A stretch of 64,000 bases of DNA, from assembly GCA_905178155.1 (NCBI GenBank), contig CAJINV010000010.1:2180167-2244166 (forward strand), given 5' to 3'. The DNA comes from Amoebophrya sp. A120 (taxonomy: Eukaryota; Sar; Dinophyceae; Syndiniales; Amoebophryaceae). Position 1 is the stretch's first letter. Each line of letters opens with the position of its first letter. The position numbers were made by a program, and so were the translations under genes. Below are positions 21,901-36,900 of the stretch, piece by piece. The notes under the pieces are model-generated. The model had not been told where the DNA came from and made no database searches. It worked only from the letters and a program-made list of their open reading frames with translations.

Positions 21901-24900
21901 GTGCGCCGCGAGGAAGGTAAAGGTTTCCTGCTGCACTTCTTCCCAAATTTGCTCCCGCGTCTCCTCCATCGCCTGCAAATATTCGTTCTCGATCTCCTCT
22001 ATGTATGAAAGTACACAACGAACTGCAACTGCCCCTCTCCTCTGTCTCAAGTAGCTCAACATTACATTTGAAGGGCATTTGTTCTAGCATCACACTATGC
22101 TGACAAATTTTCCAGGCCCGGACGACCGTAATGCAGTTCTCTGGGCCTGCTGAACTACTAACTTACTTGTCACGCAAAAGCACCAGCCGTAAGACTCAGA
22201 TAGGATTTTTTGGCACGACTTTGCCTGTAATGACAAATGTAATGAGGGGAACAGGAGGCACTCCAGTAGTTGTGCACCTTCGTACCACCCGCGCTGCTGC
22301 CAACAGCTCCGCTTTTTCAGTCGCCAGCACCTCGGCTCGCTCCTGAGCCAAGATTTCCGCTTTCGCCTGTATCTGCAAATCTTGCGCGATCTGCTCTTCT
22401 CGGGCAGTAGTTGCGGCTGCTCGGGGTTGGGAAGTGATGCTGCTCAGGAGTTGGTCGGGTTTGTTTGGTGGACTGGTGGATTTCGGTGACAGTTGATGAT
22501 GTTGAGTAACAGGCTGTCTATCCACTACAAAAGCATCGTATTCGTTTTCGTACGTCTATGTAGTACAAATAGCATCACAAATTCAATCGGCGAGTTCTTG
22601 GACAGTGCAATTGGTAACGACCGTGTATGTTGGTCAAGTTATTATAGGTTTATTAGTGTCTGGCGCCAGCCAAGGGAGTACAGCGCCAATTTCCAAGGGA
22701 GTCAAGGGAGTAAGTTTAAAAAGCGCTCGCAGTCAATTCGTAAAGCGATGCACAACGCTCCACGCTGTTTCAAGGCGTAGAAACAAAAAAAAATGGCGCG
22801 CGCGCCAGCGCGCGCAGTCACTTACCCCGTCCTCTCTTCATAGAGCGTGGCAGAGTGATTCTCTGTTTGCTCATGCAGAACAAAGAATCTCTCCCCTTTT
22901 AAATATATGCTGCGCGGCGTGGCAACTTCCCACAAATGTTGGCAACCAGTCACGCAGGCGAAAGAGATACGAAGTTTTTGAAGTGGCCACTTTATTAACT
23001 TTGCTCCGATGGCGGAAAACTGAGGTGGCTGCTTCAGCAATTTGCTGAAGTGGCAACCTCAACAGCTTTTGTCCTTCATTTCTGCATTTGCAGCAACGCT
23101 CGCAAAAACGTACGAAGAACAGAAGAAGGTCGCGGAGGTGGCCACTTCAAATTTCCTCCATGGAGGAAAGTTGAAAGCTCGCCAAACATGGGGGCACAGC
23201 GGAGGGGGGGGGCAGGATGTAAACTGGCGACGGAAAAATACGACCACGGCATGCATTTTGCCAGTAATTTAAGGGAGGGCGATTCGAAGGAAGTTTTATC
23301 TTACTCCCTTGGCTCCCTTGACTCCCTTCGGCGTTTGACTCCCTTGCTCATAAAATTAGCATTTGCAAACCTCGCGTCTACTTAACTGTTAAGTAGACGC
23401 GAGGTTCGCAAATGCTAATTCTGAATCAAGTGCAACCGCAACCGCTAGTTGTACGACTTCGATATTTTTCAGTACTTTTGCAGAGGATATAATTGCCTTC
23501 TTTCTTCCAGTTCCTTCTTCACAGCCTCCAGCTCCTCGCTCGCTGCCACTAACGCGGCTTCCAGTTTTTCGATTTCCTCGTTCCTGACCTGTAGCTCTTC
23601 CATATGCACTGCAAAAGTATCGTACTCGTACGTAGTATTGCTATTGCAATACAAATTAGCTCAGCATGACAAATGGAATTTGTCATGCTGATTTAGCTTG
23701 AAAAAGGAATTTGTATTGCATAAATGCGATTCGTACGAGTACGATACTTTTGCACAGGATATTCCAGCGCAACCTGCAATTCCTGGCTTTTCGCTTCCAC
23801 TTCCTGTTCCCGGATTTCGTTTAACTGCTTATCCTGTGCAAAAGTATCGTATTCGTACTAATTGCAGATATGCATGACAAATCCAACTTTCTACCTGAAA
23901 TAGCATGACAAATTGCATTTTTGTTCTTGGGAAAATTTGTAATGCAATTTATACTAGTACGATACTTTTGCAGTGCATATTGCTGAATTTGCAAAGATTG
24001 CTGCTCCACGAGCTTCTTCAGTTTTTTTTCACTACCTGCGTCAGAAGTAGTGGCTGCAGCGGGCGGGATTGAAGAAGAATTCAAGAACACTCCGGTATTT
24101 ATTTCTGTGTTGCCGAAGATCACCTGCTCCAAGCGCTCCTGTTGCTGCTGCTGCTGCTGCAAAGAGCCCGCTTCTGCTGGCCTCTGAGTCATCATCAAAT
24201 CCCCATACGCATACGCACCGGAAGGAGCAGAAGCTCCTATCGAAGTACTAGAGGTCGACGTAAAAGCAAGATCCTTGTGGTCTCTCTGAAACTCGCTGGG
24301 GGAAAACTGCAGTCTCGTGTTTAGCCCGGTGAGCAGATCTTGCCGATGTAAATGATCCTCGGGGGATTGGTAGGTCACGAGGCCAGAAGGCGATTTGAAT
24401 GAAACCCGCTTGTGGTCGAGAAGCTCCTGTTGGTTCCAATTGTTTTGGAAAAGTTGTTTGAAAGAGGGCCACCAATTGTCAACCACAGCTGTGAATAATA
24501 TGGCCAATAAATCTTAATCTGTTCCAAAGACAAAAAAGATCGAAATCTTCAAGTAGAGTACCCATGGATGTTGACAACAAAGATCCCACACGACGACGAT
24601 AACAAGCAGAAGTACAACTACCTGCTCCACATTCAGTGGTTCTGGCACGCTCTGCTCCCGCCCAGAAGAAACATCGGAGTTGTTCAGCGATATCTGCGAC
24701 TTGAGCGGCGATACGTATCCTATGTAAAAACGCCCCCATCCCACAGTCAAGATGGGGAATCGGCTAGACAAATCCACAATTTTTGGCTGTTTTGCATGAC
24801 AAATTTGGGCTCGTAGCGCAGTGCTGTTTGAGCTAGCTCAGCAGCATCACAGATCTAGCACATCATGCAGATTGCAGCATGACAAATTGCAAAACACGAC

Positions 24901-27900
24901 TAGAGAATGCTTCTCATGGGGCTCCGCATGAGAAACATTCTGAGCATGGGCATGCAGATTTGCATTACAACTCTGGGGTGGGGACGTTTTTAATTACGAT
25001 AATAAGACGATGTTGTTCTGCTGAGAGCTCCGCGTGATCCAAGACTGCTCGGAAATAACAGAGGTGTCATTGAGAAGCTTCTGGTCTTTGAAATCTCGGT
25101 CTTGCACCTGCTTTCTTTCTTGGCAAGAACTTTCTGCTACACTAGTCGGGCTTGTTGTCGTCATCTTGTGCTGCGCTACCGTGGGTCCGACTTGCAGTTC
25201 CCTTGCGCCAAGTTGTGCGGTCGAAGAGACATCACGTTCATCTTGACCAGCAACAATAGCTCTCTTTCCCTTCTGTTCTTGCCCTCTGCTTCGTGCAAGG
25301 ATCCGCTCCAATTTTGCCTTCAAAATCTGATTTTCATCCCGCAACTTTTCCACCGTGTCCGCTAAGACCGCCAAGGGCCCCTTCTTTTCGTTCTTGTTCT
25401 CGCGGTTCAAGAGCTGCTGCGTCATCTCTTCCCAGGGATTAATCAACGGCCTATCGTCGTCTTCAAGAACCCCGTCCCCGTCACCCAGATGACTCGTGAC
25501 GACCTGTTCCGCCGCGAATTTAATCTTTTCGTCGATTTCTCTGTCGACTAACATATCAGCTGCGCTTGATGTAGTTCCTTCGCCCTGGTCTTGCTTCTGC
25601 TTGTAATTGTTCATTCCGGAAGCAGTAATCTGTGTAGCAGTCGTGTCCACATTCTGATCATGTTGCCTCCCACCAACTCCCACCGACCCCACTACACTTG
25701 TCGTGTGATCCAGCATCGGCGTGGTCTGCGAGCCCGCGTCTGTGTGTAAAAATTCCGCGGCGGCCCAAGGGAGGACCTTGTGTTTGTTTGCGCTGTTCAT
25801 CATCCACACAGGTGTAGGCAAATTGGACTGAGTCACACTGTAATTATCGCCAGCGGAAGAAGTGCCAGAGATCTGGTGGGCCACTGCTGACCCAGCACTC
25901 GAAGATGTCGCGGCCGCGCCACTCGTCGTGTGTCTTTGTCGGTGTAACTCCAGTTGATACGCAAATTGGTTTTTCACCTCTGTCAACTTCGCAATGGTTT
26001 TCTGCCGCACGAGATCCTTCTTTTCCGCCCGGGAGAGCAGCATGATCAAGTCTTGATTCGCAGAGTTCGCTTGCTCTAGTTCGCGGTGCAACGCTAGAAA
26101 ATTTTCCTCGGTGTTCATGTTCATCGAGGTCGAGGATGACGCTGCCCGGTGCGCTTGTTGCTCGTGCTCTGCATCTTCGTAAAAACCACCCACTGAAAAA
26201 GAAGCTTGTTGTTCTCGTCCTGAAGGTGTACTACCACGACCTGTAGGCGTATGATTCCCTGAGGAAAGTAGTCTCCCCCCAGCAGCACCGGTGGTAGGAG
26301 AGGAAGACCTACTGGCTCCCGCTGCGGTGGCGTTCTTCTCAAACGGCTTATTTTTCAAATTATCCAAAGAGTCCACCTCTAGTTCTCGCAACGAATTTTG
26401 CTTTCCCCCCTCAGCTAGGCTAGAAGATTTTTGTGCCGGAGCAGTACTGAACAGGTGTTCTCCAAACGACCCAGAGGAAGAGTTACTTCTACTTGCGTTC
26501 ATCTGTTTCGAGCCCTGCCGGGATAAAGAAGACATCATTGTCATTTCTTGCTTTTCCGCCTCTTGGTCCTTACTCGGGAAAGTTGGCTCCGCAAAGTAGT
26601 TCGTGCCAACTAAAATCTGCTCTTCCACACTGGGAGACGTTCGGTTATTTCTTACCTGCAGCTCAGGTTGTTGGACATGTTGACCACCGGCAGGAGATGA
26701 TGCAGCTACAGGAAATAAGCCGGGGCTTGTGCCGCTTGTAGCCCCGGACAAGAACCCTTGGGTAGAAGTTCTTGAAGTAGATAACTGCTCCTTCAAACTA
26801 GCTACCTCGTCCTGCAGCTTTGTGATTTTTGCGACGTAGCTTTCCTCATCCTTCTGCCAGCGCTCGAGCTTCAATTCCAGCTCTTCATTCGCAGCAATCA
26901 AAGTATTCACTTTTGTCTCCTTCTCTTTTAAAGCAGCTTCGTAGGAGTCCTCGCTTTGGCGGTCGTGCAGTAGAACCATTTTATTTACTGCGCCCGCGTC
27001 ATTTATTTCCGCGGCAACTGCAGCTTGCTTGCTTGGCGGGAGCGACGGCGAGCGTGGTGACGACAACGATAACGAACGAGGCTTTCCTTGTTTCACCTCC
27101 CGATCGTAATGACCTTCCACGACCATTCGCTCCTGCAGCTTTTCCTCAAGTACTGCCTTCTCCGCTAACAATCGCTGTCTTTCCTCGAGCCAGAGCGCGT
27201 TCCCGGTTCGTTCTAGGTCGAGAGAATGCCGCAGCTTCTGCAGTTCCTTCACGACGGCTTGCATATTCTTATCCGCATAGCTCTCGTCTTGAAGATTTGA
27301 CGACGTTGTTTCTTGCGCTTGCCTGTCTAAGTTGTCAACAATTGCTGGCGCAGCTGGTCGCGCAGCTCTTCCTGCTGCGTCCTTTTCGTCCATAGAACTA
27401 CCAGCGGCCGAACTCAGGGCAGCTGGCGCGCCATCTACTCCAACAGTCGGTCCTTGTACCGCCCTGGTGAGCATGGACGGCGAGAATTGGTTTTCTTGCT
27501 TGCTTGGCGACGATAGGGATGCAGCCACACCTTGTTCGCGGCGCTCCTGCAGCTGCTGATCTGCCGATAGTGCGCTTGATATCTGCTGCTCGTGGTCAAC
27601 ATCTACTACTTTCTTTGCCGGGGAACTTGGCACGGAGTCGTTTCGGTTCTTCAACTGCAATAAGTGTGTCGCCGTCCTTGTTTCCGCCGCACATGCTCGC
27701 ATGCTCAGCCACATGGGGATGTCTTTTGGTTGGTCCGACACCGACTGTAATTTTGTATTGTTTTTCGCATTCGAAGGAGGGGGGCTTCTTGGTCCGGTAG
27801 ATGTTCCCATAGGATCGGATGAATAACCCGCTGCTTCGTCCTTGTCCTCAGCGGCGTCCTGTATATCATGATCCTTCTCGAGGACCCCTACTTGTTCCGC

Positions 27901-30900
27901 ATAAAATTTCTCCTCGTGCTCGAGAAAGACTTTGGTTTTGCACAACGTCTTGCCATATCAAAAGTAAAAATGTCTGGGTCTGGAAACTTGTGATGCTGGG
28001 TGGCGTCTCATGATGAGGCTACGAATACTGGCTCAGCATGACAAGTTTCTGAGCTCCTAGGTGTTGCCTATTCTGCATGACAAACTGCGGCTCTGCATCA
28101 CAGAAAAGCGGAGCTCTTGGGTAACGTGCATGACAGATTTAGAGGTCATGCCAGACAAGCATGACAACCGTGAATTCTTCCAGACCCAGACATTTCTACA
28201 GTTGATATGCCAAAGATCCGTTTCTGGTGCTCCACAAAAACCTTGGTTCGCGGGGACACGAAGGAATTCATCTCCGACGCTCTGGTCTTTTCAAAGGAAT
28301 TTTCCACTTCTCCTACTCGTGGAGAATCTTCGTGTTGGTGCATCGGGTTCTTGCGAAGAAGTTGATGTCCTGCTTCTCCCATGATGTTATTACCTGACTC
28401 GCTCTTCGACAGACCTGGGGGAAAATGAACCGACTGTGTCGTCGTGATGAAAGGATAAACATTACTCCCCGCCGCGGCGGCGCCACTGCTGGCTGTAAAT
28501 GGCGACTTTGGTGGAGACAACAGCTGTGCTGAAGTGCTTGCATTCATCTTCCCGTAGCCGTAGTTCGTCATCGCGGTTGTTGTCATATTACCGTGCTGCG
28601 CAGCTGCTGGCTTGTTGGGACCGCCGTAGTTCCTTGTGGAGGGAGAAGTTGGGATGTTGTTATTAATTCTGCTCGAGGGACTTGCCCTGCTGTTGAAAGG
28701 CGATGAAGTATGAACTGCAAAAGTATCGCACTCGTAATATAAATGCATGACAAATTTTCTCAGCATGATAATGCAGATTTACCCTAAGAAAAAGATTTGT
28801 AAATGCATGACTGCAATTACTACGAGTACGATATCTTTGCACAGGATATGAAGAACTTGGCGACAACATTCTCGGGGAGAGATTTTCCGACGCCTTGTAG
28901 CGATACACGCCCTCGCGGTTCAGCTGGTCGGAGTGGAGAGTAGTCTGAAGATCGGGAGCTGTATTCTCCACGACCTGTGCGCCCAGATGCGGCTCTTCAC
29001 GCCCTGGACAATAATGAAATAAAAATTTAATTATGCGAGCTTACACCTACTTCGGCTAAAGAAGTGTTTTGGCGCTAGTGAGGGAAGCGAGCTGTTAAGG
29101 CGGCGGTCTTGGTCCTCGTTAAAGACGGCAATTATGGTCGTGCAGGATAAGGATAGAACAAAAAGTCATACAATATCAAAGTCTTTACCGGTTGTATGGA
29201 GGTCCCCTGCGGGGCCGCTCTTCCCGGGACCCAGTCCACAACTACCTGGGCTCGTCTTGGCTCCCCCTTCTGCCCCACTCGGCCGCGTCGAAGAGATGGT
29301 ATCTGAAGGACCAGCCGAAGCTGCTGCTGAAGCCCCTTTTTGTGATGTTTTGTCAGCAAGATCCCTTGGCGAAGCCGACGTCGGGAGGCTGTTGTCTGCC
29401 GCGTTCATCTGCAATAAACCGGGACCGGCAGAACCATCCACGAGAAGATGATCCACTGCGCGCGGCACAGCTCCCGTGGAAGTAGATCTGTTTTTCGTCC
29501 GGGCCGGCGACATGGAGGACGACTTATCCGCTTTGCTTTTTGAAGACTTCATCAATTTCAGGTTCTCACCGACCTCTTGCAGTGCCTGCTTCAACTGTTG
29601 CTTTTCTTTCTCCAGACTCTCCAGTTTTTCCTCCATTTTCGCGTTCTCCTTCACCAGCAGCTCCTTTTCACTATGCGTTGCAAAAGTATCGCATTCGTAT
29701 GAATGCATTACAAATTTCCTCAGCATGAGAAATAAAGTTTGTAGTGCTGATTTACCTTCAAGAAAAAGATTTGTAATGCATGAATGCAAAACGAGTACGA
29801 TACTTTTGTACAGGATATTCGCTTTTCACCGACAAATTCAGTTCCGTCTTTGCCTGTAGCTGGGCGTCCAAACTGGCTTTCAACAAATCAAAGCCCTCCT
29901 GCTTTGCGGTCGCTTGGGCGAGCAGCTCGGTTTTGGATTTTAATTCCAAAGAAAAGTTCTGGTTCTGCTGCTTCACAGACTCCAGTTGTTCCTTCAATTG
30001 CTGGAGTTCATTCTGCTTTTCCTGAAACTTCCTCTTCTGTTCAGCAATTTCGGCCGCTAAGAGAGCAGAGGTCTGCTGTTGTTCCTTCGCCTCTTCACTT
30101 GATATCTTCCCCGCAGTGGGAACAGTTTCTGCGACGGTGATGGTGCCCTGGTCTTTCTGGAAACTCTTCCATCGCGGACTAGTTCCCTGGTCGACGCGTT
30201 TCACCAACAGCGTCGCGGCTTTTGCCTTCGACGCCGCTCGCTTTTCCTCCTCGAGCCTTCTTTTCTCCTCTTCTAATTTCACAAAATTCGACTTGAACCC
30301 GCTTAATTCGTCCCGAAGCAGCGTTTCGCTTTGTTCTGTTTGAGCTAGAACTTCTTTGTTTTTTTCCAGCTGGTGTTTCAAGTCGGAAATGTCTTTCTCC
30401 AGGGGGTCCTTCACTGCGTTCACCGCCTCGTTCTTTTGCTTACTGTGAAGAATTTCCAAGTTTTCGATCTGCAATTTCACCAATTCCTTATTCGAATCTA
30501 GCTCCTTCTTGCACCGCTCGTTTTCTCCTTTCGCCTTGACGTTTTCGATTTTCTCCTTCGTGAGCTCCTGTTCCAGAAGTTGAATTTTGTCGGACAGTTC
30601 GATCTTCAAAATGTCTTTGTCTTCCTCTATCAAGTGCAAAAGATATGTAGTCTGGGTGTTGTTCCTACAAGGATGCATGCTTGGCTGACAGGAGGGATGA
30701 AAAAGAACCTGTCATGCATATCGCGAAGCAGTGCCTTTTGTTTGTCATGCAGAAACGCGATTTTTCTTCAAGCGCGTAGTTGCGGATCATGACATCATAC
30801 ATGCATGGCTCCAAGTCGGAGGCTGCTTTCTACCATAAGTAATTCTTCACGAAAGCACACTAGCATGATTAGTTTCATCCCAACTCCCAGATCTTCGATA

Positions 30901-33900
30901 CTATTTGCGAATGCATATCCTCTAACTGCTTGCATTTTTTTCCTCCTTCCTTCACGGCAGTTTCTAGCTTTTCCAGCTCGGCGCGGAGCTCTTTGGTCTG
31001 CAGCTGAAAAAACTCCTCCTTCTCCTGCATATGAATCGCAAAAGTATCGTACTTTACTAGTAGTAGTAATTGCACTACAAATTCGCTCAGCATGACAAAT
31101 GGAATTTGTCATGCTGATTTGCCTTGGCGGGAAGCAGATTTGTATTAATGCATGACTGCGATTACTACGAGTACGATACTTTTGCACAGGATACTGCAGT
31201 TGCGCCTGCAACTCGCCGGCCAGTTCCTGCGACTTTCGCTTCTCCAGTTCCGCTGCTTCGTGGTCTTCTTGTTTTTTTAAGACTTGGCTTATGCATCGCC
31301 AAATATGTCTGGGTCTGGAAGGTGGTAACTTTTCATGGTAAATCTGAAGCATGCAAAAATCTGTGTTGCATGAGTGCCAAAAGCTGTCCGCTTTCGACCA
31401 AGTTGGGAGGGACTTTCTCATGTTGCAGGATAGGCATGGTGGAGACCTCGCAGAGTCTGTCTTGCTAAGTCCCTCATTCCAGACCTCATGCGTCATGGAA
31501 AATCTGCATGACAAGTTTACACTCTTCCAGACCCAGAATTTTTTCAAAAGATATGGTTTTTCTCTTCTATTTCCTTTTCCAATCTTTTTTCCAACACACC
31601 TTTCTCCTGCTCTATCAAAGTGAAAAAAGCCCCCACCCCATACTCAAAAGACAGTTTGTGTTGCTGGATTTGTGTACACAGATGAACTTTGTATTGCAGC
31701 AAGAGCGTGTCTGCATATTCTAAGGCAATTTGGATACGCATCCGGCTAGCAGCTGCGTATGAGAAACAAGTCTGACATAGGCGGAAACGCATGACAGACT
31801 GGCTGCATGATGCGCCACATGGGTGACGTTTGCCTTGTAGTACAACGCAAAACAAAGGTGATTTGTGCTCACAAATCAGCATCACAAGTTTCCTTTTCGA
31901 TATGGAGAGGGGGGGTTTCATTGCAATATGCTCGAACACTTTCTTCGTTTCCAGCACTGCCTTGTCGTGCTCGCTGGTCAGCTTCGCGGTAGCGAGTTCG
32001 TGCTTTCTCTCCGCTGCTTGCATCTTCTCGGAAAACTCTTTTTCTTTCACTACCAGTTTCGCCTCGTAGTCCTCTTGCAGCGCTTGCTTCAAGTCTTTGT
32101 GCGCCGTCGCTGCTCCCTTCTCCCGGTCGAAGTGCTGTTCCTATCCAGTGCAAAAGTATCGTATTCGTATCAATGCAAGTCTTGCATTACAAATCTTTCT
32201 CTTAAGGCAAATCCGCATTACAAATTTTATTTCTCATGCTGAGAAAATTTGTAATGCATTTATACGAGTGCGATACTTTTGCAGTGCATAGCTCCTGCAG
32301 CAGCGCAATCTCGGCGTTTAGCGCCTCGTTCTCGTCCGCAAACTGTTTTTCCAATTTCTCTTTTTCTAGCACCATCTTTTCCTGCAGTTTTATCCGCTCC
32401 TCTTCCATCTTCACCTCGAAAGCCTTCTCCTTCTCCAGCTTCTCGATTCCGATTTTCTGCTTCTCCTCTTCCAGTTCGTGATATGGATCTGTCAGGATCG
32501 AAATCGACAAAGTTGAAATCGTTTTTTGTCATGCATAAAATGGATGCCAGTTGTAACCCAGTTTCCAAGTGGCGCATGACAAATTTGGGTAGAGCCGAAA
32601 TCCAGTTTTTAATGCTGTTTGGACAAGGAACAAGACGCCTTTTGTCATGCTACTTTATTAGCGGCTCTACTTCAACCCCTCAACAGGCTTACAATCTGCC
32701 TCCATTGCCTGCTCTGCAAAACAGGCATTTTGTGGGTTGCATTTCACGCATCGCAAACTATTTCAACTTTAACGATTTCAACAATCCTGACGCTTCCATA
32801 CTTGAATTTTCCGGTTGAGAAAATCGACGGCAACGGAATTTTTCTCGCTTTCCTTGTGAAACTCCAGCTCTTGGAGTAAGTATGACAGTGCACAACTCCC
32901 TCTCCCCCCCATTTGCCATGCAAAATCCCAAATCCAGTCGCTGCTGCCTGCCTTGTGGCACTGTTTGCAAGCATGACAAATTCCGGAAGCTGCCCAAACA
33001 GTACTACATTAGACACATAGATTTGTCATGCGCATAGGCTTCATGTGATGTGCTGGCGTTTGTATTGCTGCTCATGCCATACAAATAAGGAAGAGGGGGG
33101 GTTATGCACTCTCATAGTGAGAGCTTCGTCTCCAATTGCGACAATTCCTTGTCCTTGCTGTTTTCGATCTGCTGCTATCAAATGCAAAAATGTCTGGGTC
33201 TGGAAACTTGTGATGCTGGGTGGCGTCTCATGATGAGGCTACAGATGCTGGCTCAGCATGACAAGTTTCTGAGCTCCTAGGTGTTGCCTATTCTGCATGA
33301 CAAACTGCGCTTCTGCATCACAGAAAAACGGAGCTCTTGGGTAACGTGCATGACAGATCTAAGAGTCATGCCAGACAAGCATGACAAACCTGAATTCTTC
33401 CACACCCAGACATTTTTACATTTGATAGCTGCTTCAAAGAAACGATCGCAGACTCCTTTTCCTTGGAAAACAAATTTTGCTGCTCTAAAACCAATTCTTG
33501 CAGTTTCTCCTGGTGTTCCTGCTTCAAAACGTGGATTTTTGTCTCGAATAGCTCCTTTTCCTCTTGCTTCTTTCTTTCGAACTTTTCCTCCATTTCTTTC
33601 CCGATCAGCACCTTATCAAAGGCAAATACGTCTGGGTCTGGAAACTTGTGATGCTAACCATGACTGTAATATCGACGCTCATGCATTACAGATTTAAGTA
33701 AGAGTTGTCATGTGAGACAAGCATGACAAACTTGCACTTTTCGAGACCCAGACATATTTGCAATGCGTACACCTTCTCGGCTTCAAATTTCGCGTATCAA
33801 ATGCAAAGATGTCTGGGTCTGGAAGAATGTGAGATCTGTCATGCAGTTTTTGTCTGACCCAGATCGGATGGCATGCGAGCTCTAGCATCACAGATTTAGA

Positions 33901-36900
33901 TTTTGAGCAGGTACCGCCCGAATGCCTATTGCGCATGACAAATCCCCTCTTTCGGTAACAAGAACTGGGGCCTTTTGCTAGCCATGCATGACAGATTTTG
34001 TCGTGATGTACACTTCGCATCACAAATTCGAACTCTTCCAGAGGACCCAGACATATTTGCAATGCATATCGCGGTCAAGTTCTTGATCTCCTCGAGGTGA
34101 GTGGCGTTGAGCTGGTTTTGCTTTTCGTTGAAAAATATCAAATGCAAATATGTCTGTGTCTGGAAGATTGCCGGGTTTGTCATGCATATTTTGCGTGACC
34201 CATGACGCCTGTAATGCATGACCTAGCGTCACAGATCTTTAGATGTTGGCTCCCTAATGCCTATTCCGCATGAGAAGTGCCACCCCGCGTAGCACAAGCT
34301 GGTCCCCTCTTTCTGGTCATGCAACACAAATTTTTTTAGAATGCAAAGACAGCATCACAAGCTGCAACCTTCCAGACCCAGACATATTTGCGATGCATAA
34401 AAAATTCGTCCTTTTGTTTCACCAAATTGGACAGCAGTTTCTCCTGTTCACTGGTCCAGACTTCGCGCTGCTTTTTGTATGAATGTGCACAACTCCCCCT
34501 CCTCGTCCCCCTCATTTGTATTGCATGAACGGCAATACAAACACCACCACACGTGGAACCTGTGCATGACAAGTTGTTTATGCGCCTAGTGTAGTACTGT
34601 CTGGGCCTCCGGTGAATCTGTCATGCAAACAGTGCCACAGGGGAGCACTTGGATATGGGGTCTGTTCGCATGACAAATGAGGGGGAGGGGGGGCGGTTGT
34701 GCACTCTCATATTTTGACCTCTTGGTCCACTTTCAAATCCACCTTCTGTTGGACTTCCGCCTCCAAACTTCGGTCATGCATTGCAAAAGTAAGTATCCTA
34801 CTAGCATCAGTCGCATGATGAATTTCTTTAGCATGGGGAATGGAATCTGTCATGCGGATCTACTTTAAGAACATGATTTGTAATTGCATGCACGATTGGA
34901 ATTAGTACAAGTACGATACTTTTGCAATGCATATCGGTCATGCAGACTCGATTTCTGCTGCTCCGCGTTAAGCTCGTTTGTCAGCTTCAAAATCTGCTCC
35001 TGGTACTCGTCCTTCAAACTGCTTTGCTGCTGGAGAAACTGGCTTTCCTGCTGAAGCTTTTCGGTTTTCAAGTTCTGGTCAAACAGCGCACTTTGTTCGG
35101 CAAGTTTAGCGGTGAGCGTGGCGAGGCTTTCGGCTTTCTGCTGCTCGAGGGTTTGGCTGTGGTCTGCTTTTTGCTGGGCAAGCTGGCTTTCCAGGTCGGT
35201 GACCTGAAGTAGCAAAGGGGAGTTGTAAGAACTCATCCATTTGTATACTTTGGACGTGCAGCGTCGTCCAACAACAACAGGATCAAATACAAACTCCTTG
35301 ATTTACATTTACATTTGTTTCACGTTACTTGTTCTCCGTCCCCTGTGCGCCAAAACATACACCAGGTGGAGGGAAGAAAACAGACTAGGTTCACAGCCAG
35401 GCCGCTAGAGGTACACTACTCCGCTGCTGCACGTGTTGCCGGTGCGTAAAAAGAAATACCAGCGTGAACGAGAATAGAAAAGAGCAAGAGCACGACCTGT
35501 ACCTCCACACAGCTTTTAAAAGATATTGCGAAGGTCGATGTTATGCTCTACCTGTCTTTCCAGCTCTGCCTTCTCTGCGTTCAGCCGTTCCCCGGTGTTT
35601 CCCGCTTCCCCCGCAGACTCTTTCAGTCGGTATCGCGAGAAATAAAACCTGTCTCAGTCTCAACTTGTGATGCGGACACTGTTCTGAACAGCTTTTTGTC
35701 ATGCTCGACATGCATCAAGAAAAGGGCACTCCTCCAACATACGTGTTTTTTCTTGCATATGCATATGACGGCGCATCACAATATTTAAATCTTGCGTGTC
35801 ATGCTAAGGAAATTTGTAATGCTGAACCTGCTACTAAGGTTTGTGAGACTGAGACAGTTTTTTCGTGCGCTACTTGCCGATGCTGCACGACCAACGTCGA
35901 CACTTTTGACTCCAACTCCTGCACCTGCTGCAGTGCCTGCTCGTACTCCTTCTTGTGCTTCTCGTGCTTGGAAGCAAGCTTCGTCTTTTCGGACTCCAGG
36001 AGCTTGACTTCTTCGGTCTTCTCGGCCAGCTCCTTCTTCCATTTTTCGCATTTTTTCTGCTCTTGCTCCTGCTCCTGGACGGCGTCCTGAGAAAAATAAC
36101 GTGGTGTACTAGATCATTTTCAATTTTTATTTTTTGATAGATGTTGCATGACATTGACATGCGATGATAGACATTGATGTCATGATCGAGTGGGAGAGCA
36201 CACCGACACAGGAAAACAAGCGGAGCAGTATTTTTAGCAAGGCGGAAACTGCTTATCATGTTGTACCCGCAAAGACCGCTGCAGGTCCAGAAAGACCTCC
36301 CGCGGCACAGTTGGCGACCCGGGACCGCCGCCGGGGGAAGTATGAAAGCGTCACGTTGGAAAACGACAAAGTTATAGCTGAAATAACTCTTGTTCGTAAA
36401 GCATGAAATCATGCCAGGCGGTTGTACCATGTGGCTGTATTGGAAAGCCGGCAACAAGTGAGGCCGATGGCAAGCCTGTTCGGGATCGGGGGTTCTAGAG
36501 CTGCTAAAGTTCTCGTAGCACGATAAACATAAGGTCTTCTTCTTCTATGCCCACTCAGCATGACCAATTAATAGCATTTAGACGCTTCTAAAGTTTGTCA
36601 TGCGCCGCTTGGCATTATTTCAACTTTGTCGAAGATTTTTTCGAACCTGACACTTGCCTAGGAAGTGTCTGCTTCGTCGTCATCGCCAAAAACGGACGCC
36701 GGGCGAGATCCGGGCCGCGACCCCGGTCTGGAAGACGATATGGGATTCCCAAACGTTACATTCTCAACTGTTACATGGATTCGTCATGCAAAATGAGCAT
36801 CAACATCCACACAATGAAGCTGCTTCGCATGACAAATGTTGGAAAGGCTAAACAGCACCCAAATCTACTGTGCTGAATCTGTAATGTTACAGGTGCAACC

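Larger units (their letters stand above)
22518..23489. mobile_element. Introner element F1, diverged, with nested insertion
   Basis: 972 bp. Left end TATCCACTACAAAAGCATCG, right end AGTACTTTTGCAGAGGATA. Duplication not recognisable. The interior from about 22670 to 23345 is foreign: it starts with CCAAGGGAGT repeats and ends with their complement ACTCCCTTGG, followed by a 67-bp palindrome. It is flanked by coiled-coil exons ending ...ELEERRQL and starting with RQPVTQHHQLS. Confidence 0.7.
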
